64,000 bases of DNA from Syngnathus acus (taxonomy: Eukaryota; Chordata; Actinopteri; Syngnathiformes; Syngnathidae), in assembly GCF_901709675.1 (NCBI RefSeq), contig NC_051098.1, positions 6,633,000-6,696,999 of the forward strand, written 5' to 3'. Positions 1 to 11,900 of the stretch are shown piece by piece. The stretch's first letter is position 1; every line of letters begins with the position of its first letter. The notes beneath the pieces are model-generated. The model worked only from the letters and a program-made list of their open reading frames with translations, was not told where the DNA came from and did no database searches. The position numbers and the translations under genes were made by a program.

Positions 1-3000
1 TTGTGCTCTCCTCTTATCTCTATCATTCTCTCTTTTTACAGACTCCATTAAACCGCTGGAGAGTTGCCATAAAGCACTCAAAACTTAAGGTCAAAACACA
101 TAGAGTATTGAAATCTGCATCACACCCCATGTCACCTATATTGATGGCCAGCCTTTCATATTAGTTGACTGTGGTTAACAATCTGGTTCACTGCCTGTTG
201 ACAGATGGCTGAAATTGTGTTTTTACAATCGATATTTCTGAATGTAGTCCATAGCTTACTTTTAAAGATGAACTCTGAGAGAGAAACAAAACAGTCCAAA
301 GTACATGCTAAAAGTCCAGGTAACTAGGCAACAGACAAACAAACAAAACGGGGAGCATACCTGTGGAGTGATTTAAAAGTAGACTAAGTAAGTTTAGCGC
401 ACAAAAATAATTAGATCTACACAAAAACGTCTTGCCCCTAATTTTACATTAAGTCTATTTTAAGTTTTACTGGTACGTCCATCCCTGTGGGATTGGAACA
501 CATTGTTCAAGCGTCCGAGCCGAAATGAACTTGGTTAACTTACACTCAAGAATCCCAAGTTTTACTATAAGTGGCAAATATGTAACCAAAGATCCAGATA
601 TTAATGAAATGATTGATGGAGGTCTCACACTGTCATACATATTGAAAGTTTTTACAAATTATTTCACGGTTACCATATTCTAAAATAGTTTAACTTTGAT
701 CTGCATTCACAGTTTTGCAAAAATGTATATTATACCAAACAAAGCTTCTAACATTCCCTTAAGCACACCTTGAAAGGCACTTTTGTTCTTGTTCAACATG
801 CTTGCTAATAGGATTTTAAATTTTGACAAAGTGGCTCATCATTGAGTAAACATTCTACAAGTCAAAGCTTATAATAGCCTTAAGGTATATTGTAATTGCG
901 AGATAGTATCTATGACATGTATGTACATGCTGTATGTGTGCGTATGTTTGTGCATGCGTGTGTGCACTGTACATGTGCGTGCTTAGGTGCTGGCACCCAC
1001 TCCTGAATCCATGTTATCGCCACAATGCTTCCATGCTCCATCAATTAAACATGCTGATATTACCTCTCGCCTGATGTGAGACATTTAGGTGGGGCGTGTG
1101 GGGAGGATGGGGGGGGGGGGGGCGCACATGGGGTGCAGGTGGGCGTGGGACACGGAATGGGTGCTTTCTGTCGCCGGTAGCTATATTGCCAGGATGAAAC
1201 ACATCATTAATTTACATGATGCCTTTTTAACTCCCTGACTGTCTGTGTGCGCCTGTCTGGAAAGTCTGCGCTCATTGTCTCATGTAGCGAATTTAAAGAA
1301 CACGCGAACAGCACTCTCCACACGTAATCATTCATCTCCCCATTGCATCCCTCTTTGTCCTCTTCTTCACTTCCTTTTGTCTATTCCCTTATCTCCTCTT
1401 CTTCCTGCTTCCCTGTTGTTGTCCACCTCCGCCTCCTCGCCTACAGATGCCGTGATCCATCTGGTTCATCAAAACACCAGAAGTGGGTCACTGTCATGAG
1501 CACATATATGCTCAGACACCAGACACACACATGAATACACATTACACCCCCCCATCGCCCCAGCCAACTACAGTACACCCAAACATGCATTCCGTGACCA
1601 AACTGTCTGACCAAAAACTGACCAAATATGCGTGCAAGCACTCGCACACAATCAAGCTCAGCGCACGCAAACAAAGTCAGTCTGACAAATTGAGTTTTGG
1701 TTTTCGCGGCCACATACAAATAACAGTTTCAATCCCAGCGTGTGAATATCAACAACTTAATTTTGCTTTCATTTTTCTTTTTAGGATGCCACCACCACTT
1801 ATGATGGCAAAGGGGAAAACGTGATCATCTCCATCCATCGCTTATCATTTGCAAGCACTCAACAAATGATTGTTTTTCACTTTCATGAACAGAATTATGA
1901 TCTATTTCCTAGTGTTTCCCTTTCTTTGTTTTTCAGAGTGCTTCTTTTGCTTGAATTCCCAGTGCTTATAACCACCTGGTGCGGCAAATAAACACCATTT
2001 GTGGTTATCTATTTATTGCACGCACCAGATAAGTAAAAGATGAAGGCTTTTAATAAAGAAGAGAAGGCGTGCCGACAGCTACAGTGACTCACATAGCCAG
2101 TGAAGCAAAACTGAGTGTACAATGAAATGTGTTTGGAGATGTGATGGAAGCAAACAAGGCGCATTTTGTGCCTGGAGAATTACAGACATTAGGATTAAAT
2201 TTAATCAATAATGACGGGTGGTGGATTTAGAGAATGTGGACAAAAACAAAAATCTGGGGGGGGGGAAAAAAAGCCACAAATCATGTCTGGATCCTTTGAA
2301 ACTCTTTCAAACTGTGCTCCCGTGATTCAATCTATCAAATGATTTCTCTCTATCTGCTTAACCGCCACTTCATCCCTCTCCTCGCTGTCGGCAAAATCAC
2401 AGACACGATAGATCACGCGAGCGTTTAAGATGGGATTAAGTCGTTAAGGGATTTATCCTTGTTTTTCCCCTAATTTTCTTAACTCATTTTCCTTTTCGAT
2501 CCATGGCTGCGTCTAAGTACTTATCAAGTTTGTCTTCTTTGTTGTCCAGCTGTGCACTTGTCTTTGCGTGTCAAAACTAGAGCATTTTTGTCACTTTGCG
2601 TGCGCGCCTGAGCACCACTTTAGGATTTTTTTTCTTTGTCCTTTTCGCCTTTCTGCGTGTAACGGTGGGTGCGTGCTTGGATGCCAGGGCGCATGTGCGG
2701 TCTTAGATGTGCATGTACGTGTGATCGAGATGGCACTTCGTGACAGCGGCTTTGTTGATTTTTGCAACGATAAAGACCCCCTGTGGTGCTCAGTGTAGCG
2801 AGAGCCAACACTGAGATTCCACTCATCTGGATCCCACAGCACAACACACATCATATGACATGTGTGAGTGTCTCTTCTCTATTTGCAACAAGATGGGATG
2901 TAAAGGGTAGGGTGCAGTAAGTTATAGTATTGATGAGTGAGTTAACTGACTGCCGCTTGCTGCAATGAGGAGGAAAGTGCAAACTTCGGTAAGTACAGAG

Positions 3001-5282
3001 AAAAGAGAAGGGTTCAAGAGAATCAGAGGTCTACAGTACACTTGCGCAACCTCAATGTGACGCTAATGGTGAATGTTAGGAGTGTAGCTTGAACACAGTG
3101 AGCAAGCAAAAACAAAAAAAATATACTGGTAGCAAGTTCTAAAAAAATACTTTTTCCAAAATAAGTTCAAACTAATAACATTCAATGTTTCCAGAAACGA
3201 GATTTGATTCCGCTCCTCAAATAAAGACTGACAACTGAACAATAGTTCAATAAAATAAACAATAAACTCTCCGATGGTTTTGCTGTTTGACTGCAGCTTT
3301 GCACCGCAGACTGTTTGTAGACAGGCGGGGTAAAGGCAGGACAGCAGGGCAGCCAGTTTAAAAAAGAAAAAAGAGGTAGAGAGCGAAGGGGAGAGTCTGT
3401 TACATTAATCAGAGTTAACAGACAGCACATGTGCTTCCGTTAGCCCCACTCGAGCACGCATCACAACACACGGATCGGCACGACATGGCATGGCACAGTC
3501 AGCCAAGAGAGGCCAGAGGAGGTAACACTGGCTCAACTGTGCGTGCCTGCTTGTCTCTGCACGTTCTCTTTCTCTGCCGCTGTCCAATTTGTGCAGGAGC
3601 CCATACGCTTCTTAAAAGTGATCCTGCTTTTGTGACCTTCATTTGCAGCCGCAGCCAGTTGGAATTAGACGTCATTATATCTGACTAGATGGCAACCGGC
3701 GAGGCATCGCAAACAAAAGCCCTCATTTGACTTGAGCTCTTGAACGAGAAGAAAACAAATGCTCTCACGAGCAGTCTTTTTACTTTGTGGTGGATCTAAT
3801 CTGCAAGAAAACTTTCAAGTTTATTGAAAGGTCTCTCTAGGATAGCACAGCGCTTGACACCATCAGTCCTACTCCGAGGCCTTTTTGTGTGCTGTGGAGC
3901 TGGAATGTTCTTTCTTTACTTGTTCTCATCACTTCAGCATTCTGAAATAGTTACACACACGCACACACGCACGCACATAAATAATTCTAAAGTAAAACTA
4001 AATCAAAGGTACATCTTTGTGTGGACCTTTTTTATCAGAACAACTATATTTCAATATCTACCTACCTACCTAATGACCGACCGACCTACCTACCTACCCT
4101 ACCGAAAATGAATGGAAGATCTAGGAGACAAATATAGAACACATGAGAGGCTGTATTTCTCTTCTCAACACTCACTCACTTTTACTGCAGCCAATTAATT
4201 GAAGCTTCCCAACGATATCTTTCAACTGCACTTCTCTTTGTACGCGAATGAAAAATCGTTAGATCCGTATAATTGGAGTCAGACACAACAAAAACGAGAT
4301 TGTCAAAGCTGCTCGCATAATTTAGATTCAACTTTATTTTGTTGGAAAGCATGCAAATTGTAGATCGTCAAATGCTGCATTGTTTTCAAACATTTCACGA
4401 TAAGCCTGTTTTTGTTTTACTTTACATATTTCACATACAAATGACACACGTGGGAAAGCAACTGCCATTGACCTTGAAATGACCTGTGCATTATAATGTA
4501 ATATCGTCACTTTAGCAGGCCCCAGACAACACCCGTGCCAATATTGCACAGTAATCTCCATGCGGTCTTTCAGTCATTACTGCAGATTATCATTCACCTG
4601 ATGAAACAACACCCCCCACCCATCTCCCTCAAATAATCTGTCTCTGCCCCTCATTTTAGAAAAGAGGCAGGAAACATGGAGGAGGAACTGTAGAAGGAGA
4701 AAGGAAGCAACTGACTCGAGTAAAGAGACAACACATCTGGCAGCCTCATCCAGTGGCCTGCTGAGGTTTTACTGAGGAGGAGGATCATAAAAAAGGGAGG
4801 AGTGTGTCTGGCTAGAAGCCATCCATTATTGAAGGAGGCGAGAAGTGAGGGAGTGAGAGTGAGAGTAAAATGAGTAGTGCTCAATGGGACATGTGGTCTC
4901 TCTTGGAAGACTTTGCCATGCTCCAATTCAAAATGAATTCATGGAGGGAGGGAGGGAGAAGGAGGTGAAAAGTGGTTTTGCCCCCACTGTTGGGTAGTCA
5001 GAAGTTTGGAAGAACAAATGACTCCTCCCAACAGATTCTCATCTTCCTTCCTTATAATGAATAAGAATGGTGGATTTGTATATGTAAACGAAACACTCAT
5101 CACTGGTCTCTTACAGAGAAATAACTGAGCAAACAAAGTTGTTGCAAACAAAGACTGTCAAGAACGTAACTCTTGTCTGCTCAATGGCATCCCAAAGAAC
5201 ACATTCTATTGCGCATACAACACAAGGTTGCCCGTATGAAATGTATGTATGTGTGTTTGTTTTCCACTTTTAGATATATATA
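1..5282. other. intergenic, no gene recognised
   Basis: No conserved coding frame, RNA gene or complete mobile element is visible. Short features are a 14-bp poly-G (1109-1122), a CT-rich stretch near 1340-1440 and CCTAC-type units at 4053-4100. Confidence 0.7.
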
Positions 5283-5441
<159 letters not shown>

Positions 5442-6689
5442 TCATATAATGTATCCGATTCCAGATTCTGTAGACATTTATTTTGTTGAATTAATTTTGC
5501 TCTTCGGTTACGATTAATTGAGAATGACTTGTGATGTTTTAATTCCAAGGAGAGAATTCTACTATTTGTATTTTGGGGCAGTGGGAATGATTAAATAGTG
5601 ATTGAAATGGCAATGAATGAATCAATGTATGAAAGAAGGAATAAAAGATAAAACTATTTCTGATAAAAGAAAGAAAACCCTCAAAATTTGGATATACTGT
5701 AGATTGAGAACAACTAAGACAGTGAGTGAATATGTTATGAATTCAGTGGCAAACAAAATGCAGAATCTCTTTACTAATGAACAGAATTAAAGGATGTGAA
5801 TACATGCTGTGGCGTACTGTAGCCTTTGAGCATGTGTAAAGAAAAGTGCATGGAAACACAGGCAATTTAAAGGCATTGTCTCAATTGTCCTCTTGGATTT
5901 GTCATGCGCATGTTTGCTGTGATGTGAGCAAACAGGAGTAATAACTGTCTGAAAAAGGAAAGAGCTAAGTACACAAAAGCGACTGCGTGCCTGTCTATTT
6001 ATGTGACACTGGGGAAAAGCGTCTCAGTGTAGAAAACCCTTCATTTTTGCACACAGCAGGATGCGCTTTATTCTCTTCCATTTTGCTCTCCACATGCTCA
6101 CCAATCATCCTTAAAGTATACGTCTTGTCCTGTTACATTGTGTCTACTCGAACACGCACACACACACAGCAAACATGAAAAGAGGTAGGCGTAATGCCCC
6201 TCTTGTCCCTCCTCTGTTGGTTCTAGCCCGACTACCCTCTGACTGTATTTCCCTCTCAGCTGGAGGTGGACGTCTTGTTCTGTGACGCTACTGTGTGTGT
6301 TTCAGGTCCTCTGTGGCACTTGACAGGAGAATGGGGGTAGTATCAGCACCTGGCGCAGAACAAGAGGTGCTCAGGCGCTGTGCTGTGCTGCTGAAAACAA
6401 CTAATCCCTCAGCTACAATTGCACTGGAACACTATGCTAACAAGGTGGGAGCATATCAAAGTTGAATATTCACTATGATAAGAACAAACTCACCTTGCTT
6501 CGAATTTTGAAGGAGGTACTTTATACCATGAGGAGATCAATAGTAAAAATACAACTTGCATCACTTGGTTGAAGTTTTGACGCAATACAATAAGAGAACA
6601 CTGTGAATCATATCAACACTTTTGTATGTAAATCTGCTACATAGCCCATACAAATATCCTTTACATAATGATACCATTTTTTAATGCAC

Positions 6690-6960
6690 TGCCGGAAGGA
6701 TCAAAGGTTATAGCAATGATGGTTTTTGGCCTTGTTGCCTACATGCAGAGATTTCTCCAGATCCTTTGAATCTTTTGATGACATTATGGATCGTAGAAAT
6801 CCCTAAATGCCATGCAACTATATCTTGGGAAATGTTCCGAAACTGTTGCACTATTTGTTCACACAGTTGTTGACCAAGTGGTGAACCTCAACCCATGCTT
6901 GATTGTGAACAACCTTTTGGGTATACTCCATTTATACCCTTTTACATGATGCAGCCTGTT
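6690..6960 (-). pseudogene. Tc1-like transposase relic, helix-turn-helix region
   Basis: On the minus strand a frame reads CEQIVQQFRNISQDIV, then LGISTIHNVIKRFKGSGEI. This is the HTH DNA-binding segment of a Tc1/mariner-like transposase. Frameshifts and stop codons flank it and no catalytic domain follows. It is an old interspersed copy. Confidence 0.65.
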
Positions 6961-7244
6961 AAAAGAACCAACTATATGTATAACCTCTTCTAAATTGCCT
7001 ATTATGGCAACGGTCCTGCCTATAATTCGCTTTCATAGGTAGAATCAGAACCCTAAGACGAAGGGTGCCGGCAATATGGGAACAGACGTTTTAGTCTCGA
7101 TCCTGACAGCACACGACCCGACTTTGCTGAGACGAAAGCGTATTTTACATGGCACATTAGACGTTGGCGCTGACTTCGTCATGGATATAATCATCTGTTC
7201 GAGGCAATTGTCGCTTTACTCTGTGTGAAAAGCTTTGGCGTTTT

Positions 7245-7610
7245 CCATCCATCTATCTTTTGTACCATTTGTCCCCACGGGGGTCGCGGGATTGCTGAAG
7301 CCTATCCCAGCAATCATCGGGCAGTAGGCAGGGGACACCTTGAACTGGTTGCCAGCCAATCGCAGGGCACACAGAGACGAACAACCATCCGTACTCGCAC
7401 TCACACCTAGGGACAATTTGGATTGCTCAATCGGCCTACTAAGCATGTTTTTTTTTGGGATGTGGGAGGAAACCGAAGTTCCCGAAGGAAACCCACGCAA
7501 GCACAGGAAGAACGTGTAAACTCCACACAGGGAGGGCCGGCGGTGGAATCGAACCCGCACCCTCCGAACTGTGAGGCAGACGTGCTAACCAATGCGTCAC
7601 CGAGCTGCCC
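7245..7610 (-). mobile_element. tRNA-derived SINE, full length, with 13-bp target-site duplication
   Basis: Read on the minus strand, the element starts with a tRNA-like head carrying an A-box-like GGTTAGCACG and a B box GGGTTCGATTCC (plus 7545-7556). The conserved fish SINE body follows (GTGTGGAGTTTACACGTTC, CCAATCGC antisense, GGCTTCAGCAATCC) and it ends in a GATGGA-type tail. Direct repeats GCTTTGGC(G/A)TTTT at 7232-7244 and 7611-7623 flank it with one mismatch. It is 366 bp long and does not code. Confidence 0.85.
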
Positions 7611-7899
7611 GCTTTGGCATTTTACCAGATCAAATGACAGTTTTGCAAGATCAGGCTTAGTATGAGCTGTTCATACATCATAGAACACTGGATGAAGCGT
7701 AGTGACCCGAAAGGGTCAATTCTGGATTGATGGGAGAGACACAATAAATGCCAGGGTCACAGGTTAGTTGGTGCAAATACTTGCCGGTCAACACCAATCT
7801 ATTGGTTTCCTTTTGGCCCAATTTTGGAAATATCATGGAAAGTTGTGCTAAACATGATGGCGGAAGTGAATGGAGAACAGGGGATATACTGCTTTGAAC

Positions 7900-8074
7900 T
7901 ACCGTAATTTTCGGACTATAAGTCGCACCGGAGTATAAGTCGCACCAGCCATAAAATGCCCAAAAAAGTGAAAAAAAAACCATATATATGTATATAAATC
8001 GCTCCTGAGTATAAGTCGCCCCCCCACCCAAACTATGAAAAAAAACCGCGACTTATAGTCCGAAAATTACGGTA
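7900..8074. mobile_element. 175-bp TIR element (MITE), TACCGTAATTTTCGG family
   Basis: Terminal inverted repeats TACCGTAATTTTCGGACTAT and its complement ATAGTCCGAAAATTACGGTA bound the element. ATAAGTCGCACC-type subterminal repeats occur on both sides. The inside is AT-rich and non-coding. The terminal TA on each side may be the target duplication. Confidence 0.8.
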
Positions 8075-8284
8075 TGCTTTTTGTGTGTGTGTGTCCATCT
8101 CAGCAGCCAACCATTAAACCTTGGTGCCAGTGATCTCCCAGCACACCGGGATTAACAGCACTTAAATGGGCCTGTTAGTACGCCGCCTCGTCTTTGCCTC
8201 CCACACCAACTAGCACATGTGGAGCTGCCCACAGCTTTACACTCGCATCGCACACTGGCTCTGTTGTTTTTGTTCTCCATCCAC

Positions 8285-8305
8285 CCAACCCTAACCCTAA
8301 CCCCC
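8285..8305 (+). repeat. short interstitial telomere-like repeat
   Basis: AACCCTAACCCTAACCC, about 2.5 units of CCCTAA in a C-rich context. Too short to prove a telomeric origin. Confidence 0.5.
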
Positions 8306-8790
8306 CCGCCAGGCGAGCCACCCTAAACCTCCTCCAATAAATGATGTTGAAGTATTCTTAGTAGAGGTTTAGCTGAGAACATCCTCTATTTTGTTTTGAC
8401 CTATCGGAATCCAAGCCAAGTGAAGAATAGAGATGAACGGGGGTTGGGTTGGGGGGCAAATTTGATTGCTTTTGCTCTTTGCGTGACAATCACATGCCCC
8501 TTGTGACGCTTAACAAACAGACCACCGTAGAGCGAAAGATGTCCATCTCAAAAATCAAGAAATAACTTTGAGTTCCATCCGAGTTAGCTCACTGTGAGAC
8601 ATAAACGGATGGTGAGACCTTGTGGGAGGAGGGTAGTGGGGACAGTCTTTGTATGGGCACATAATGAATAACGTTGGCGTGCGTTGTTCACCATCCATCA
8701 AAAGGACACAATGCAAAATTAGACAAACTTCAAGAAAAAGACAAAAGAAGTTAGAGGGGAAAAACAAAGTTGACAGGAGAGCTATAAATA

Positions 8791-8880
8791 ATAGAGATGC
8801 ACGATAATGTTTTTTTTGGTCCACTGATATGATAACCGATACCCTCCTGCTTCTCCAAACTGATATCACTGACCAATATT
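8791..8880 (+). mobile_element. hAT-like terminal fragment (GAGATGCACGATAA)
   Basis: AGAGATGCACGATAATG followed by CTGATATGATAACCGATA-like sequence resembles the terminus of a widespread fish hAT element. The other end was not found. Confidence 0.35.
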
Positions 8881-8999
8881 TTTGTTTTAAAACTACACAC
8901 TATAGATGTATAGATAATATATATAGTTTTGGGGATATTTCATATGCTCATTTACTTGGCACAGATGACATGAGCAAAGACAAAAATCAAACACTGCAG

Positions 9000-11900
9000 G
9001 TAGAATAATTTTAAAATCATGTCACGGTATCAAAAAAGTTATGAGTGAGGGTGATTTTTTTTCCCCCACAAAATCTCCTGGGGTAGCTCTTGTTCTTCCT
9101 GTGTAGAAGCTGTGACATAAACGGCAGGCACTAATTCATATTCTTAGCATATGGTGCATCATATGGGGACGTGGGAATGCCACCTGACATTGACAAGGAT
9201 ATAAAGCAACACACCATCATTGCCCTTTAACGTCTGCCTACTCTATCTTAAAACAGATGGGTGCATAAACCTGACAGCATTGACTTATTGTCTTGTGTAC
9301 CAGTGCAGCATAAGGAAGGAAATAAAGTGAAACAGATTCAGTGAGTAATTGTATGTGTTGGTTTTCATCATTGTGTTGCTTCAGTTATGTTGTGTTCAAA
9401 GGTAGTCACAAAGAATGTGTGCTGTTAAATGGGTCACCTCTGTCTATCTATCTAGCAAAGTTTGTTTGTTTGTTTGTTTGTATGTGTACAAAAAAGAAAA
9501 ACCCTTCAAACAAAAATATAGTTCCAAACCATGACTCTGGAATGACTGCCTACCTCTTTTATCTAATGGGGCCGTGGGTGGATGGGAGAACAATGAGGAT
9601 ATATCAAAAACATCCCTAGCTTCGTCTCCTCCTGTGCCTCCATGCAGATCTCATTGTCTCCTGGAAACAAGCAGAGAGGTAGAAATAGCAACAATGTAAA
9701 CCATTCAGTTGAAAACAAAAAGTGGCTTCTTTGTCAACACATCAAACAAAAAAGCCAACTCTGAGGTAGCCAGGTAGGTATTCTCTGTGTCTATATATAG
9801 TTGGCCTTATCTTTATTGTACTTCCTGGAGTAACTGATCAAAATAACATTTTTTCAATCTGTCAATCAAGCAAATGATCACAGAGGAACCACCAGCCATC
9901 ATTGTTAAGAGAAGACTCAGAAGAAGAGAAGAAAAAATATAGCACCGGTAGGTCAACTAGATTCAAAGTGACAAGACACCAACACCACTATGTGATTCGT
10001 CACTTTTATCAGACTGTTTTGTAGCTTTGTTGTGATTAACCTTTAACTTTTGTGTCATTGGGGGGGAAAGAAATCATAAAAATGAGACAAAAAGCTCATT
10101 GTAACTTCTTTAACTGTCATCAAGTATTAATAAATTATTAATATTACAACGGTATGAAAGAGTGTTACTTAAAACATTGCCTGGACTTTATTCAAGGTTT
10201 TATGATGGTGACAGTTGGAGACTTTTTTTAGTTCTATTATTTCCTGTAGAAAATAATTGTTATGAAATCTAAACAAACGCGTTTGACCTTTGAAGCTGTA
10301 CACTCACGTCCTAGGATTGGAGTCTTTAGATGCCGTGTCCTCCGCCCTATTGGCTCAAAATATCAAGTAAACTTTTCAGTATTTAAGGTGGGTGTTAAAC
10401 TGATTAATAGCTCTTATCCTAGGAGGTTAATGTAAGGCTAAATCCCTTAGCGTGATGTGCACCATATTAGACCTATTTGATGGACACACTGTTCGATAGA
10501 TTAATCAGTCAAGCTTATGGTATTAAGCCTATAGACTGTACATGATGGTGATTTCCTCTGAATAGCAGCCATACTGTAATGACTTTGCCAAATAGTGTTT
10601 ACTCAGTTAATCGCCTGCATTGTATAGGTTGAAGATGTTATACTGCATCAGTCAGAAAACGTGGCAGCGAATGCAGGAGGATTGTGTGAGAAGAGCAGTA
10701 ATACAAGCCTAACCCAGCTTCTGTTTGGTATGTGTCTGTGCACGCTTTCAGGGCATTTATCTATCAGCTCACCATTAGTGAAGGGAAAGCATCACGCCAA
10801 GCCAACACTTGACCCCACATTAAAGACCTCTGGCTAACTTGGGGCCAGCGGTCACTCCTATCAGATGGTCCTCCGTGCGCGACTGCATGCCAGACATGAA
10901 ATGCCCTCTCAGGCCATCAGAGGGAAATGGAGTGAGAGGACACGCAGGAGACAAGCACACAGAGATAATAAGACTAAGACATCTCGCAGACACGGCAAGG
11001 TTTTATTTGAATTAAAAAGTTTGTCATGTAAACAGCCACGTGTGCTTTTGCACTCACACACAAAGTCAGCCCAATCAAAAAGCAGGCTTCATGCTCACGC
11101 ACACTAATAGCTCGAATGCCCCCCTACTGTCTCCGGGCTCTACATTTAAACAGTAGAACAGAGATCCTCAATCAGCGGCTCGCACAGCACAGATAAATTA
11201 GTAACGCTCTGTGACAACGTTAAGCAGGCCTATCCCTTTAGATGGACGTGGATATAAAAAGCCTGATTTCGCATGACAACTATCCCCCCGTGACATTTTG
11301 TCTGTTTTAGCCCTGATTGAACTATTAATCACTCTAATGTGAGAGATGGCAAGCTGTTTATGAATTCATCTATTCTGCATGGGCCGCATGCCCGAGTCGT
11401 GACAGGGGAGCACACAAAGGCGCACCATAGAGTGTGAGCGCAACAGAATAACCTGTGCTGAACAAACAGAATTTGGATGCAACAGCTTCAGGACACAAAT
11501 TAGTTTTGGCAAAAAAAAAAAAAAAAAGTGTTGACACAAAGTGTAAATATCCTGTTCTTGCCACTTCAATGTTGTTAGTCACCTGAATGTCACTTGTAGA
11601 GAGACCGAGATCAACCGGAGTCATATTCCTTGTTTGGCATGCACAAACTTGGCAAATAAAGCTGATTCTAATTCTGATGCCTCTTTTATGGAAATACCCT
11701 TTTTGAAAATTGGTCGTAAACGAAATTACTTCACGATGAACATGAATGAGAACATTCAGCACAAACATGCACACGCTGGGACCATCCATATGAAATTGAT
11801 TGTCAAATCAATCATTTATGTCTTGAGCATGAGGGATTATTAAATTTCAAATATCCTACATCTTTCAGTAATAAATTATTGTACCCTATAGTACATTCAA

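Noticed and set aside
8285-8305. Interstitial telomeric repeat as a chromosome-fusion scar
   Set aside because: Only about 2.5 CCCTAA units in a C-rich context, too short to support a fusion.
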